NCBI RefSeq assembly: GCF_018130545.1
Contig: NZ_JAFCKF010000005.1
Coordinates: 124,001-188,000 of the forward strand
Source: Bradyrhizobium tropiciagri
GTDB lineage: Bacteria > Pseudomonadota > Alphaproteobacteria > Rhizobiales > Xanthobacteraceae
Length of the DNA stretch: 64,000 nt
Reading direction: 5' to 3'
The translations under genes and the position numbers were made by a program. Of this stretch, positions 18,136 through 26,331 are shown piece after piece. Position 1 is the first letter of the stretch. The number at the start of each line of letters is the position of its first letter. The notes beneath the pieces were generated by a model. That model saw only the letters and a list, made by a program, of their open reading frames with translations, did no database searches and had not been told where the DNA came from.

Positions 18136-18990
18136 CTATGGCGCGCCCTGCGGCTCGTTCGCGATGCGATCCCAGAGCGTGCGGATCATCTCCTTCATGA
18201 CCAACGCGTCCTGCCAGCGGTCGGACAATTCCCGGCCGTTGGGGCCGGTGATGGCATAGGGCGGGGGACCGAGTTCGCACAGGAAGGTCAGGGTCGCATC
18301 AGGCCCTGCGCGTTTCCGCCAGGAGCGGATGCCGTACTCCCACCAACCCGTGAACAGTGACACCCAGCCCTGGTGCTGCGGGAAGCCGAGCGAGATCTGC
18401 ACCTGCTCGCGGCTCGCAATGCGGCCGTGGATGCCCCAGGCATGGTCGAGGATGCGATGGATCATCGCGTGGTTGACGTCGTCGACCGGCCAGGCGAATT
18501 CGCGGCCGACCAGGTAATGTGACAGATCGGCGGTCAGCCGTAGGTCGGGAAAGCAGTCGAGCAAATCGAGCATGAAGAACAGGTCGGTCGTCATGCGGTC
18601 GCGATGGGTCTCGACATGCACGGCGACGCCGGCCTCCGCGGCAAGCCGCCGCCAGCCGTCGAGCAGCGGGATGCAGTCGGCCAGCCGGCGCGGACGCACG
18701 TCCGGTTGCAGATTGACATGATCGGCGCCGAGCCGGGCGACCAGCTCGAGCACCGGCTTCAGATCGTCGACGCCCTTCGGATAGCATTGCGCCTGCCAGA
18801 TCATGCCATGCGCGCGGAGGAAGCTCGTCACCTCGCGCGCAAAGGCCGGATCGATGAAGCGCACGCCGGCGCCGTCAAACCCGGCATCGCGGATCATCGC
18901 GAGCTGGGTTTGCAGCGGCCATTCGCCCTCATCGGCCAGCCGCCGCTCCATCGCCCAGAGCGACTGCAGGATCCGCAGTTGCTGCGCCAC
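18136..18990 (-). CDS. Sugar phosphate isomerase/epimerase-like TIM barrel protein
   Basis: 284 residues of the xylose-isomerase-like TIM barrel (AP endonuclease 2 family). MIRDAGFDGAGVRF, GADHVNLQPDVRP, VAVHVETHRDRMTTD and LRLTADLSHYLVG supply the expected strand ends and metal-ligand Glu/Asp/His residues. These enzymes isomerise or epimerise sugars, inosose or hydroxy-acids. It starts at GTG 18990, three bases after the stop of the symporter gene, so the two are surely cotranscribed. Confidence 0.8.
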   Translation of the reverse strand: MAQQLRILQSLWAMERRLADEGEWPLQTQLAMIRDAGFDGAGVRFIDPAFAREVTSFLRAHGMIWQAQCYPKGVDDLKPVLELVARLGADHVNLQPDVRPRRLADCIPLLDGWRRLAAEAGVAVHVETHRDRMTTDLFFMLDLLDCFPDLRLTADLSHYLVGREFAWPVDDVNHAMIHRILDHAWGIHGRIASREQVQISLGFPQHQGWVSLFTGWWEYGIRSWRKRAGPDATLTFLCELGPPPYAITGPNGRELSDRWQDALVMKEMIRTLWDRIANEPQGAP

Positions 18991-18993
18991 CGA

Positions 18994-20340
18994 TCAGGCC
19001 CGTGCCGGGATCGCTGCGGGCAGCTCTTCCTGTTCGCTCGCATCGGCCGCGATGTTCTCCTGATAGGTCTCCGGCCCGATCCAGATCGCAACCACGGTAC
19101 AGGCCGACAGGAACATCGCGTAGCAGGCGACCGGCCACCAGGTGCCGTAAGCCGCAACCAGTGCGGTGGCGACGAACGGCGCCGGACCGCCCGACAGCAG
19201 CGAGCCGAGCTCGCGCGCGAAGGCGAAGCCGGCGAACCGGCGCTGTGGCGGGAACAGCTCGGCGAAATACGCCGCCTGCGGTCCGAACATCGCCGCGGTC
19301 ACCACGGCGCGCGCCAGGATGAAGGCGAGCGCGATCATGATCCATTCCTTGGTGCCGACCATCCAGAAGAACGGGAAGGCGAGCGCCACGCCGGCGAGCG
19401 CGCCGAACATGTAGACCGGCCGCCGTCCGATCCGGTCCGACAAGGCCGCAAAGCCGAGGATCGCGAACAGCTCGACCGTGAAGGCCAGCATCAGCGCACT
19501 CAGCGCCTCCGCCTTGGGCACGCCGAGCGTGGTGATGACGTAGCTCAGGCCAAACACCGGGAAGAAATAGCCGAGCCCGTTCTCGGCCATCCGCGCGCCG
19601 AGCACGACGAAGAAATTGCGCGGATGCTGGCGCAGCGCCTCCATCGCCGGGTTGCTCTCGACCTTGCCGCGCGCGACCACCGCCTGGGTATAGACCGGCG
19701 TCTCGGTGATGCGCATGCGGACGAAGATGCCGACGACGATCAGCAGGAAGCTCGCCAGGAAGGGCAGGCGCCAGCCCCAGCTCATCAGATCCTCGCGCGG
19801 CAGCATCGTCACCAGCGCGAAGGCGCCGGCGGCGAGCAGATTGCCGACGGAGACGCCGAGCGGCGCGAAGCCGCCCCAGAAGCCGCGATGCTTCGGCGGC
19901 GCATTCTCGACCAGATAGATCACGGCGCCGCCATACTCGGCGCCGGCGCCGAGACCCTGGATCACGCGCATCGCGACCAGCAGCACCGGCGCCCAGATGC
20001 CGATCTGCGAATAAGTCGGCAGGAAGCCGATCGCGGTGGTGCCGATGCCGATCATCAGCAGCGTTGCGACCAGCACCGGCTTGCGGCCATAGCGATCGCC
20101 GAGGATGCCGAACAGCAGGCCGCCGAACGGCCGCACCACGAAGCCGACGCCGAAGGTCAGGAATGACAGCAGCGTGCCGACGACGGGATCGCTCTTTGGA
20201 AAGAACAACTCGCCGAACACCAGCGCGGCCGCGGTGCCGTAAAGGAAGAAGTCGTACCATTCGAGCGCGGAGCCGATGCTTGCGGCCAGGATCACACGCA
20301 GGCGCGATGTGCGAGCGCCATCTCTTGCCATCTCGGTCAT
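18994..20340 (-). CDS. MFS transporter, metabolite:H+ symporter (MHS) type
   Basis: 448 residues with about 12 membrane segments. GSALEWYDFFLYGTAAALVF in segment 1 and GDRYGRKPVLV in the 2-3 loop identify the MHS subfamily (citrate, ketoglutarate, shikimate, proline/betaine importers). ATG 20340 has an SD (GGGGAAA). It is the middle gene between the dioxygenase and the isomerase, and is the natural uptake system for the cluster's substrate, probably a small organic acid or zwitterion (inference). Confidence 0.88.
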   Translation of the reverse strand: MTEMARDGARTSRLRVILAASIGSALEWYDFFLYGTAAALVFGELFFPKSDPVVGTLLSFLTFGVGFVVRPFGGLLFGILGDRYGRKPVLVATLLMIGIGTTAIGFLPTYSQIGIWAPVLLVAMRVIQGLGAGAEYGGAVIYLVENAPPKHRGFWGGFAPLGVSVGNLLAAGAFALVTMLPREDLMSWGWRLPFLASFLLIVVGIFVRMRITETPVYTQAVVARGKVESNPAMEALRQHPRNFFVVLGARMAENGLGYFFPVFGLSYVITTLGVPKAEALSALMLAFTVELFAILGFAALSDRIGRRPVYMFGALAGVALAFPFFWMVGTKEWIMIALAFILARAVVTAAMFGPQAAYFAELFPPQRRFAGFAFARELGSLLSGGPAPFVATALVAAYGTWWPVACYAMFLSACTVVAIWIGPETYQENIAADASEQEELPAAIPARA

Positions 20341-20380
20341 TCGTTTCCCCGTTATGTTTGTTTTTATGGTTTGAAAGCAG

Positions 20381-20409
20381 CAACGCCCGCGGCCTGGCCG
20401 CGGGCGTTG
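20381..20409 (-). terminator. Strong hairpin after the dioxygenase gene
   Basis: CAACGCCCGCGGCC at 20381-20394 is the exact complement of 20396-20409, giving a 13-14 bp GC-rich stem around a tiny loop. It begins 9 bases past the dioxygenase stop on the minus strand and is followed by GCTTTC, not a full T-run. It may terminate part of the transcript or protect the upstream mRNA. Confidence 0.55.
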
Positions 20410-20418
20410 TCGTCAGTC

Positions 20419-21291
20419 TCAGGCAGCGCGCGTGAAGTAGGATTTCTTCGACGCCGACTGGGTTTCGTAGATCGATCCCTGTCGCTTGGCCGGCGGCAGC
20501 GGCATCCGCACCGGCACGTCGGTCAGCCGCGGTGCGACCACCGGCGGACCCGCCAGCAGGCGGCTGTTGAATTCGTCGAAATCCTTGACGCCCATCAGCG
20601 GCCAGGCGTCGCTGGCGGCGACTTCGTAGAGCAGCAGGTTGCGCGGCCGGTTCGATGTGTTGGTCGCCGAGCCGTGCAGCGCGCGGACATGATGGAATGA
20701 CATGCTGCCGGCCTTGCCCATGCAGGGCACCGCGCGCTTGATGTCGCCCTCGATCTGGTCCGGATCGATCAGGCCGGCGAAGTGGCCATCCTCGCCGTGA
20801 TGATCCCACATCGTGGCGCCGGTGTGGGTGCCCGGCGTCACCAGCATCGGGCCGTTCTCGATATCGCAATCGTCGAGCAGCACGCCGATCGCGAGGATGT
20901 CGTCATTGGTGTGCGGATAGAACGCCCAGTCCTGATGCCACTCGACCGGCGAGCCGTATTGCGCCGACTTCATGTTGAGCTTGGAGCCGTGCAGGCGAAG
21001 GCCGGGGCCGATCAGTCTGGTGAGGATCGAGATCACCGCGGGGCTGCGGACGATCTCGTCGAAGATCGGGTGCACCTTGTGTGGCGCCTTGATGCGGCGG
21101 ACGCGCGGGGTCTCCGGGGTGTGGCCGGGCTCGAGGTCGTAGACGTCGGTGTGCTCGGTCACTGCGGCGGCCCCGGCCACCAGCTCAGCAAGCACCGTGC
21201 GCACCTTGGTGAGGGTCTCCTGGGTGAGCACCTCGGGGACCACGATCACCCCGTCGCGCTTGTAGGCCTGAGCTTGCTCGTCCGAAATCAT
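20419..21291 (-). CDS. Phytanoyl-CoA dioxygenase (PhyH) family protein
   Basis: 290 residues of a non-haem Fe(II)/2-oxoglutarate oxygenase. Iron ligands His119 and Asp121 lie in VEWHQDWAFYPH, the distal His206 in RALHGSATNTS, and the 2-oxoglutarate-binding Arg216 in NRPRNLLLYE. ATG 21291 has a strong SD (AGGGAGAA); the longer frame runs back through the operators and into the LacI gene and is not used. It is the first gene of the minus-strand cluster. PhyH members hydroxylate acyl-CoAs, amino acids, ectoine or other small molecules, so it could start breakdown of the imported compound. Confidence 0.85.
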   Translation of the reverse strand: MISDEQAQAYKRDGVIVVPEVLTQETLTKVRTVLAELVAGAAAVTEHTDVYDLEPGHTPETPRVRRIKAPHKVHPIFDEIVRSPAVISILTRLIGPGLRLHGSKLNMKSAQYGSPVEWHQDWAFYPHTNDDILAIGVLLDDCDIENGPMLVTPGTHTGATMWDHHGEDGHFAGLIDPDQIEGDIKRAVPCMGKAGSMSFHHVRALHGSATNTSNRPRNLLLYEVAASDAWPLMGVKDFDEFNSRLLAGPPVVAPRLTDVPVRMPLPPAKRQGSIYETQSASKKSYFTRAA

Positions 21292-21312
21292 GCCGTTTCT
21301 CCCTTTTTGTTC

Positions 21313-21330
21313 CATGTTAGCGCTAACATG
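21313..21330. promoter_or_regulatory. LacI-type operator O1, perfect palindrome
   Basis: CATGTTAGCGCTAACATG is a perfect 18-bp palindrome with the central CG step and TTAGCGCTAA core typical of LacI/GalR operators. It lies 22 bases upstream of the dioxygenase ATG, in the divergent region with the LacI gene. Confidence 0.85.
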
Positions 21331-21335
21331 ACGTG

Positions 21336-21351
21336 ATGCTAGCGCTAACAT
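21336..21351. promoter_or_regulatory. LacI-type operator O2, one mismatch
   Basis: ATGCTAGCGCTAACAT repeats the O1 core with a single T-to-C change. Its centre is 22 bp from that of O1, about two helical turns, so two dimers would bind on the same DNA face. It overlaps the region just before the upstream candidate start of the LacI gene. Confidence 0.8.
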
Positions 21352-21388
21352 TATGGCTTGGCAACCCGGAATCGTGCAGGGTCGAGCT

Positions 21389-22399
21389 ATGAGCTCCGAA
21401 CTGACCGAACCCGGGACCGGCCCGACCGGTGCCGCGCCCACCCTTTCAGAGGTGGCCAAGCGCGCCGGCGTGTCCTCGATCACGGTGAGCCGGGTGGTGC
21501 GGATGCCCGACCTGGTCGCCCCGGAGACAAGGGCGCGGGTCGAGCAGGCGATGCGCGATCTCGGCTATGTCCCGAACCTGGTGGCGGGCGCGCTGGCGAG
21601 CGCGCGGACCAATTCGGTCGGCGTGCTGGTGCCGACCATCGCCAACTCGATCTTCGCCGATACCGTGCAGGGCCTGTCTGACAAGCTCGAGCCGCTCGGC
21701 TTCTCCGTGATCCTGGCGCAGTCGCGCTACGACGCCGTGCGCGAGGACCGCATGCTGGCGGCGCTGCTGTCGCGACGGCCCGAGGCGATCATCATGGTCG
21801 GCTCGCCCGCGACCGAGGACGGCACCCGCCTGCTGCGCAACGCGCGGATTCCGATCGTCGAGACCTGGGATCTGCCGGCAAGCCCGATCGACGCGGTCGC
21901 GGGCTTCGACAATTACAAGGCCGGTATCGCCGTTGCGAAGCATCTGGTCGCGCAGGGCCGCAAGCAACTCGCATTCATCGGCGGCGACGATCCGCGCGGC
22001 ACGCGGCGCTGGCTCGGTTTCAGAGACGAGGCGCTGGCGAGCGGGCTCGCTGAGCCGCGGCGGCTGATCCTCGACCGCAAGGACTCCGGCAGCGTGGCCG
22101 CGCATGCACGGCTGCCCGGGGTCGATGCGGTGTTCGCCGCCAACGACGCGCATGCGATCGGCTTCATGTCCGGGCTGCGCAAGGCCGGAGTGCTCCGTGA
22201 CGGGCCTGCATCGGCGCAGCCGGTTGCCGTGATCGGGCTCGGCGACCTAGAAATGGGCCAGCTGATCTCGCCGACGCTGAGCACGATCAGCGTGCATGGC
22301 GACGCCATCGGCCGCACGGCGGCGACGCTGACATTGGAGCGCGGCGGCGAGCGCCGCATCGATCTCGGCTTCGAGCTGGTGCTGCGCGACAGCGGCTAA
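21389..22399 (+). CDS. LacI-family transcriptional regulator
   Basis: 336 residues. The LacI helix-turn-helix and hinge helix are clear: TLSEVAKRAGVSSITVSRVV, then ARVEQAMRDLGYVPNLVAGALAS. A periplasmic-binding-protein-like effector domain follows (VGVLVPTIANSIFADTVQG; VDAVFAANDAHAIGFM; ending in LELVLRDSG-type sequence). ATG 21389 is preferred because ATG 21353 abuts operator O2 and has no SD. It is divergent from the PhyH/symporter/isomerase genes with two operators between, so it most likely represses both directions until a sugar or acid ligand binds. Confidence 0.9.
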   Translation: MSSELTEPGTGPTGAAPTLSEVAKRAGVSSITVSRVVRMPDLVAPETRARVEQAMRDLGYVPNLVAGALASARTNSVGVLVPTIANSIFADTVQGLSDKLEPLGFSVILAQSRYDAVREDRMLAALLSRRPEAIIMVGSPATEDGTRLLRNARIPIVETWDLPASPIDAVAGFDNYKAGIAVAKHLVAQGRKQLAFIGGDDPRGTRRWLGFRDEALASGLAEPRRLILDRKDSGSVAAHARLPGVDAVFAANDAHAIGFMSGLRKAGVLRDGPASAQPVAVIGLGDLEMGQLISPTLSTISVHGDAIGRTAATLTLERGGERRIDLGFELVLRDSG

Positions 22400-23676
22400 T
22401 TGCCCGCGCGCCGTTGCCACCGCTCGACGCCGGCGAGCAGCGCGGCGATCACGCACCCCGAAATGATGCCGAATGTCAGGTCTTCGAACACCGTCAGGCC
22501 GAAGGTCGGGACCAGCACCACGGCACCGCGCCAGCGCCTGATCAGGTGCAGGAAGTCTTCCTTCTCCGCCATGTACCAGCAGACGACGACGAGGACGCCG
22601 GCCAGCGCCGACAGTGGGATGTAGCTCGCCAGCGGCGCCGCCACGACCATGAACGCTAGCAGGAACGCCGAATGCAGCATGCCCGACAGCGGGCTGCGTG
22701 CGCCGGCCCGGATGTTGGTTGCGGTGCGCGCGATCGTGCCGGTGACGCTGATGCCGCCGAAAAACGCCGAAGCAATGTTGGCGATGCCCTGCGCCACGAG
22801 CTCCATGTTGGAGCGGTGCTTGCGGCCGGTCATGCCGTCGGCGACCTTGGCCGAGAGCAGGCTCTCGACACCGCCGAGCAGCGTGAAGGACAGCGATGCC
22901 GGCAGGATCTGCAGCAGCAGCGCCCAGGAGAATTCCGGCATATGCGGCACCGGCAGGCCGCGCGGAATTTCGCCGAACCGGGTGCCGATGGTCTCAACCG
23001 GCAGGTGCAGCAGAAGTGCTGCGACCGACGCGATCGCGATCGCGATCAGCATCGCCGGCCAGCCCGGACGCCAGGCGCGCAGCACGAAGATCACGGCCGC
23101 CGATCCGATGCCGATTGCAAGCGCCGACCAGTTCAGCGACGGCAATGCATGGCCAAGCGCAGCGAGCTTCGGCAGGAATGGCCCGGGCTCGGCACCTGCA
23201 AGCGTCAACCCGCCGAGATCGCGCAACTGGCTGGCCAGAATGGTGACCGCAATTCCGCAAGTGAAGCCGACGGTGACGGGATGCGGGATATAGCGGATCA
23301 ACGAGCCGAGTCCCGAGGCGCCGATCAGCGTCAACATCAACCCCGACACCAGCACCGTGAGCAGCAGGCCTTCGACGCCGAATTTTGCGGCCGTTGCCGC
23401 GACGAGAACGATGAAGGCGCCGGCCGGGCCGCCGATCTGAAAGCGGCTGCCGCCCAGCGCGGAGACCAGGAAGCCGCCGACGATGGCCGTGAACAGCCCG
23501 CGCTCAGGCGTCACGCCCGAGGCGACTGCGATCGCCATCGACAGCGGCAGCGCCACCACGGCCACCGTCAATCCTGCCATCACGTCGTGGCGGAATGCGT
23601 CGAGACCGTAACCTTCGGTCAGCGTGGTGACGAGCTTGGGACGATAGAGATGCGCCGTGGAGGAACCGTCAGGCAT
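22396..23676 (-). CDS. SulP-family inorganic anion transporter without STAS domain
   Basis: 426 residues with about 11-12 hydrophobic segments. GLTVAVVALPLSMAIAVASG and FQIGGPAGAFIVLVA are SulP signatures (the second is the substrate-site segment). Typical SulP proteins continue for another 100-150 residues into a cytoplasmic STAS domain; this one stops right after the last membrane helix (LLAGVERWQRRAGN). Its end overlaps the convergent LacI stop by 4 bases. It lies 98 bases downstream of the CHAD gene on the same strand. Sulfate, bicarbonate or another oxyanion is possible. Confidence 0.85.
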   Translation of the reverse strand: MPDGSSTAHLYRPKLVTTLTEGYGLDAFRHDVMAGLTVAVVALPLSMAIAVASGVTPERGLFTAIVGGFLVSALGGSRFQIGGPAGAFIVLVAATAAKFGVEGLLLTVLVSGLMLTLIGASGLGSLIRYIPHPVTVGFTCGIAVTILASQLRDLGGLTLAGAEPGPFLPKLAALGHALPSLNWSALAIGIGSAAVIFVLRAWRPGWPAMLIAIAIASVAALLLHLPVETIGTRFGEIPRGLPVPHMPEFSWALLLQILPASLSFTLLGGVESLLSAKVADGMTGRKHRSNMELVAQGIANIASAFFGGISVTGTIARTATNIRAGARSPLSGMLHSAFLLAFMVVAAPLASYIPLSALAGVLVVVCWYMAEKEDFLHLIRRWRGAVVLVPTFGLTVFEDLTFGIISGCVIAALLAGVERWQRRAGN

Positions 23677-23774
23677 GGGGATGACCTAGGGAAGAGGATG
23701 AAGAAAGCCGGCAGAGAAGCTGGAAGCGGAAAGCAGCTTGGACGTGTTGGCGAGCCAGGGACGAGGCAGCGCGT

Positions 23775-24674
23775 TCATTCGGCGATCTTCCGGTAGACCG
23801 CCGCGGCGCGGCGCAGCAGGTGGCTCTTGCGCTTCCGCGCATGCACGCGCTGATGCTTGGCCGTGCGCTCCTCGGCGCGCTGCACGAGCGCGTCGGCGTT
23901 CTCGACCAGCTTGCGACGCACCTCGTGATCGTTCAGCTCGCCGAGCAGTTGCTGTCCCTTGCGCAATTGCTTCAGCACATCGCGCCATGACGCGTATTCG
24001 TCGGGCGGCAAGCCGCCCTCGGAGAATTCGATGGCATAGCGCAGCCGTTTGCTGGCGAGCCGGACGCGGTGCCGCTTGTTCTTGCCCATGCCCTGCAACC
24101 CGCGGCTCTTCGTGCACAGCTTGCCATGCCACCGCGCCAGCCGGCGCGCGTGAAACACCGCGACCGGCACGGCTCGCCGCTGCGCGGCGCGGCGATCCTG
24201 CCGCGCGGTCCAGGGGCCGCTGCCGACCCAATCCCACATGCCGTCGAACCATTGCCAGTAGCGGTCGCTTTGCAGCGCCTCCTTGAGGGCTTCGAGCGCG
24301 TCGGTTCGCGCGGTCTGGAGCATGCGCTGCTCGGGCAAGCCCTCGCTGTTCTCGATCGCGACATCGAGGTCGCGGGTGGCGCCGAGATGGGCGCTCAGCC
24401 ATTTCAGCTCGGACTTCAATCGTCTCCATTCGGTGTCCGCGACCATCGGGCCATAGAAGGCGACCGCGGCCTTCAGCCGCGTCAGCGCGATCCGGGTCTG
24501 GTGAAGCGCGGCGGGATCGCCCGAGCTGACAGCCTCGTGGTTGGTCGCGACATCCTCGAGGCATTCGGACAGGATCAGGCGAAACGCCGTCTCACAACGC
24601 ATGGCTTCGCTGAGATGGCGCGGCCGCTTCGGGCGGACAACGCGCTCCCGGTCCGGACTTGCCGCTGACGTCAT
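23775..24674 (-). CDS. CHAD-domain protein
   Basis: 299 residues, very basic and helical, with the conserved-histidine alpha-helical (CHAD) domain: LHQTRIALTRLKAAVAFYG, HLGATRDLDVAIEN, HRVRLASKRLRYAIEF and LGELNDHEVRRKL. CHAD domains bind polyphosphate through clustered Lys/Arg/His; many are fused to CYTH triphosphatases, but this one is stand-alone. The start at ATG 24674 skips a non-family N-terminal extension. Its partner on the strand is the SulP transporter, a possible link between polyphosphate and oxyanion transport (inference). Confidence 0.85.
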   Translation of the reverse strand: MTSAASPDRERVVRPKRPRHLSEAMRCETAFRLILSECLEDVATNHEAVSSGDPAALHQTRIALTRLKAAVAFYGPMVADTEWRRLKSELKWLSAHLGATRDLDVAIENSEGLPEQRMLQTARTDALEALKEALQSDRYWQWFDGMWDWVGSGPWTARQDRRAAQRRAVPVAVFHARRLARWHGKLCTKSRGLQGMGKNKRHRVRLASKRLRYAIEFSEGGLPPDEYASWRDVLKQLRKGQQLLGELNDHEVRRKLVENADALVQRAEERTAKHQRVHARKRKSHLLRRAAAVYRKIAE

Positions 24675-24886
24675 GACACTTCGTGACCCCGCCGAAGCCG
24701 CGAAGCAATGACACGGCTCACGGATGGAAGATTTCCCATTTGGTTGATGTCGATCAAGGGTTTTCTGCGTGGCCGCAGTGAAACGACCCGGTGGGGCGTT
24801 CAAAATGTCGCAATCACCCCGGTGGAGCGGGCTTATTCCCGGTCATATGCGGGGTTTGCTCCCTCCAGGGCGCCATATCGCGGTTT

Positions 24887-24926
24887 ATTTCGTACGCGAA
24901 ATATCTTGATATTTCGCGTACGAAAT
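24887..24926. promoter_or_regulatory. 40-bp palindrome, probable MarR operator
   Basis: ATTTCGTACGCGAAATAT at 24887-24904 is followed by a 4-base spacer and its exact 18-base complement at 24909-24926. Each arm is itself a dyad, ATTTCG-N4-CGAAAT, so there are two tandem sites about 22 bp apart. The palindrome ends 13 bases before the MarR ATG, over the probable promoter, in an AT-rich island unlike its surroundings. Confidence 0.85.
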
Positions 24927-24939
24927 ATATAACGGGGAC

Positions 24940-25374
24940 ATGAAAGCGGAACACCGGCTGATCTTCCTTCTGAGCGTGGCCTATCGGCGGCTGCAGCGCG
25001 CCGTCGATCAGGAGACGGCCGCACACGATCTGACGTCGGCCCAAACCGGCGTGCTGTTCTTTCTCGGGCGCAATGACGGCGCGCTGATCGGCGACGTCTC
25101 GCAGGCGCTCGACATCGTGCCGTCGGCGATGACCGGGCTCGCCGACCGGATGGAACGCGCGGGCCTCGTCAAGCGCCGCCGCGATGGCGCGGACGGGCGC
25201 AGCCAGCGGCTCCATCTCACCGTGGCGGGGCAGGAACTCGGCAAGCGCGCCGCGACGCGGACCAGGGTGATCAACAACCGCCTGATGGACGGATTTTCGG
25301 AAGCGGAGATCGACGTGGTGTCGCGCTGGCTGACCAGCCTGCAAGAGAAATTTCCGAAGGACAAAGATGGTTAG
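24940..25374 (+). CDS. MarR-family transcriptional regulator
   Basis: 144 residues with the winged helix-turn-helix of MarR: LTSAQTGVLFFLGRNDGALIGDVSQALDIVPSAMTGLADRMERAGLV then the wing KRRRDGADGRSQRLHLT with its D-x-R core. ATG 24940 has a GGGG ribosome site. A large palindrome precedes it and a crotonase follows 77 bases downstream, so autorepression and control of the crotonase by an aromatic or acyl-CoA ligand is likely. Confidence 0.9.
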   Translation: MKAEHRLIFLLSVAYRRLQRAVDQETAAHDLTSAQTGVLFFLGRNDGALIGDVSQALDIVPSAMTGLADRMERAGLVKRRRDGADGRSQRLHLTVAGQELGKRAATRTRVINNRLMDGFSEAEIDVVSRWLTSLQEKFPKDKDG

Positions 25375-25422
25375 AGCGTTTTCAAGCGAAGTGGGTACCG
25401 GTTCGCATGAAGAAAACGCGTC
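25374..25422. repeat. Short interspersed palindromic repeat, type A
   Basis: GCGTTTTC at 25376-25383 and GAAAACGC at 25412-25419 bracket AAGCGAAGTGGGTACCGG-like sequence. I recognise this as a repeat scattered between genes in Bradyrhizobium. Here it fills most of the gap between the MarR gene and the crotonase, starting at the MarR stop. Confidence 0.65.
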
Positions 25423-25451
25423 GAACAGGAAGCAAGCAACAGGAGTGAGAC

Positions 25452-26219
25452 ATGAGTGAAGTGGTCGTGGCGCTGGACAATGGTGTTCTCACCGTGACGA
25501 TGGCGCGTCCGGACAAGAAGAACGCGATCACCAATGCGATGTATGGCGCGATGGCCGATGCCCTCGAACGCGCGGAAAGCGATTCATCGATCCGCGCGGT
25601 GCTGATCCAGGGCGACGGCGACAGCTTCACTGCCGGCAACGATCTCGCCGATTTCGCCGCTGTGTCGCGCGGCGTGCAGGGCGAACGTCACGTCTCGCGC
25701 TTCCTTGCTGCGCTTGCCAAGGCAACGCGGCCGCTGGTTGCCGCCGTGCAGGGCAATGCGGTCGGCATCGGCACCACCATGCTGCTGCATTGCGACCTCG
25801 TCTACCTCGCGCCGACCGCGCGGCTGATCACGCCATTCGTCAATCTGGCGCTGGTGCCCGAGGCAGCGTCGACCTATCTGCTGCCGCAGCGCATCGGCTA
25901 CGCGCGGGCCTATGCGATGTTCGCGCTCGGCGAGCCGGTTGAGGCGGAGACCGCGGTCTCGATCGGCCTCGCCAATGCCGTGGTGCCGCTGGCGGACCTC
26001 CGCGCCAAGGCACGCGCAGCGGCGGATGCGCTGGCGAAGCGGCCGTTCGGCTCGCTCCAGCACACCAAGGCGCTGATGCGCGATCCCGCGGGGATCAGCG
26101 CGCAGATGGCCCGCGAGGGCGAAATCTTCCAGGAGCGCCTGAAGAGTGCGGAAGCACGCGAGGCGTTTGCCGCCTTCGCCGAGCGCCGCCCGCCGGATTT
26201 CTCCAAGATCGCTGGCTAA
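25452..26219 (+). CDS. Enoyl-CoA hydratase/isomerase family protein
   Basis: 255 residues of the crotonase superfamily: MARPDKKNAITNAMYGAM, oxyanion-hole segments GDSFTAGNDLADF and VQGNAVGIGTTMLLHCDLV, and FVNLALVPEAASTYLLPQRIG with a candidate catalytic Glu. This resembles the delta3,delta2-enoyl-CoA isomerase/hydratase branch. ATG 25452 has AGGAG upstream. Likely cotranscribed with the MarR gene and followed by a hairpin. Confidence 0.88.
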   Translation: MSEVVVALDNGVLTVTMARPDKKNAITNAMYGAMADALERAESDSSIRAVLIQGDGDSFTAGNDLADFAAVSRGVQGERHVSRFLAALAKATRPLVAAVQGNAVGIGTTMLLHCDLVYLAPTARLITPFVNLALVPEAASTYLLPQRIGYARAYAMFALGEPVEAETAVSIGLANAVVPLADLRAKARAAADALAKRPFGSLQHTKALMRDPAGISAQMAREGEIFQERLKSAEAREAFAAFAERRPPDFSKIAG

Positions 26220-26230
26220 GCTCCGGACTT

Positions 26231-26255
26231 GGGGCCGTCCCGCGTGGGCGGCCCC
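26231..26255 (+). terminator. Hairpin after the crotonase gene
   Basis: GGGGCCG at 26231-26237 pairs with CGGCCCC at 26249-26255, with an inner CCC/GGG continuation. It starts 12 bases after the stop. The downstream T-run is weak (ATCGCTTTGG), so termination is probable rather than certain. Confidence 0.55.
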
Positions 26256-26331
26256 ATCGCTTTGGGGTTGACGGCTTCGCCTGCATCGAACATCTCGTGT
26301 CAGTGCACAGCGCAACCCGGCGAGGCGAGGC

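Noticed and set aside
18604-20166. 520-codon open frame antisense to the MHS symporter and isomerase genes
   Set aside because: Low-complexity R/H/D/Q-rich translation without any domain; the opposite strand has two clear families.
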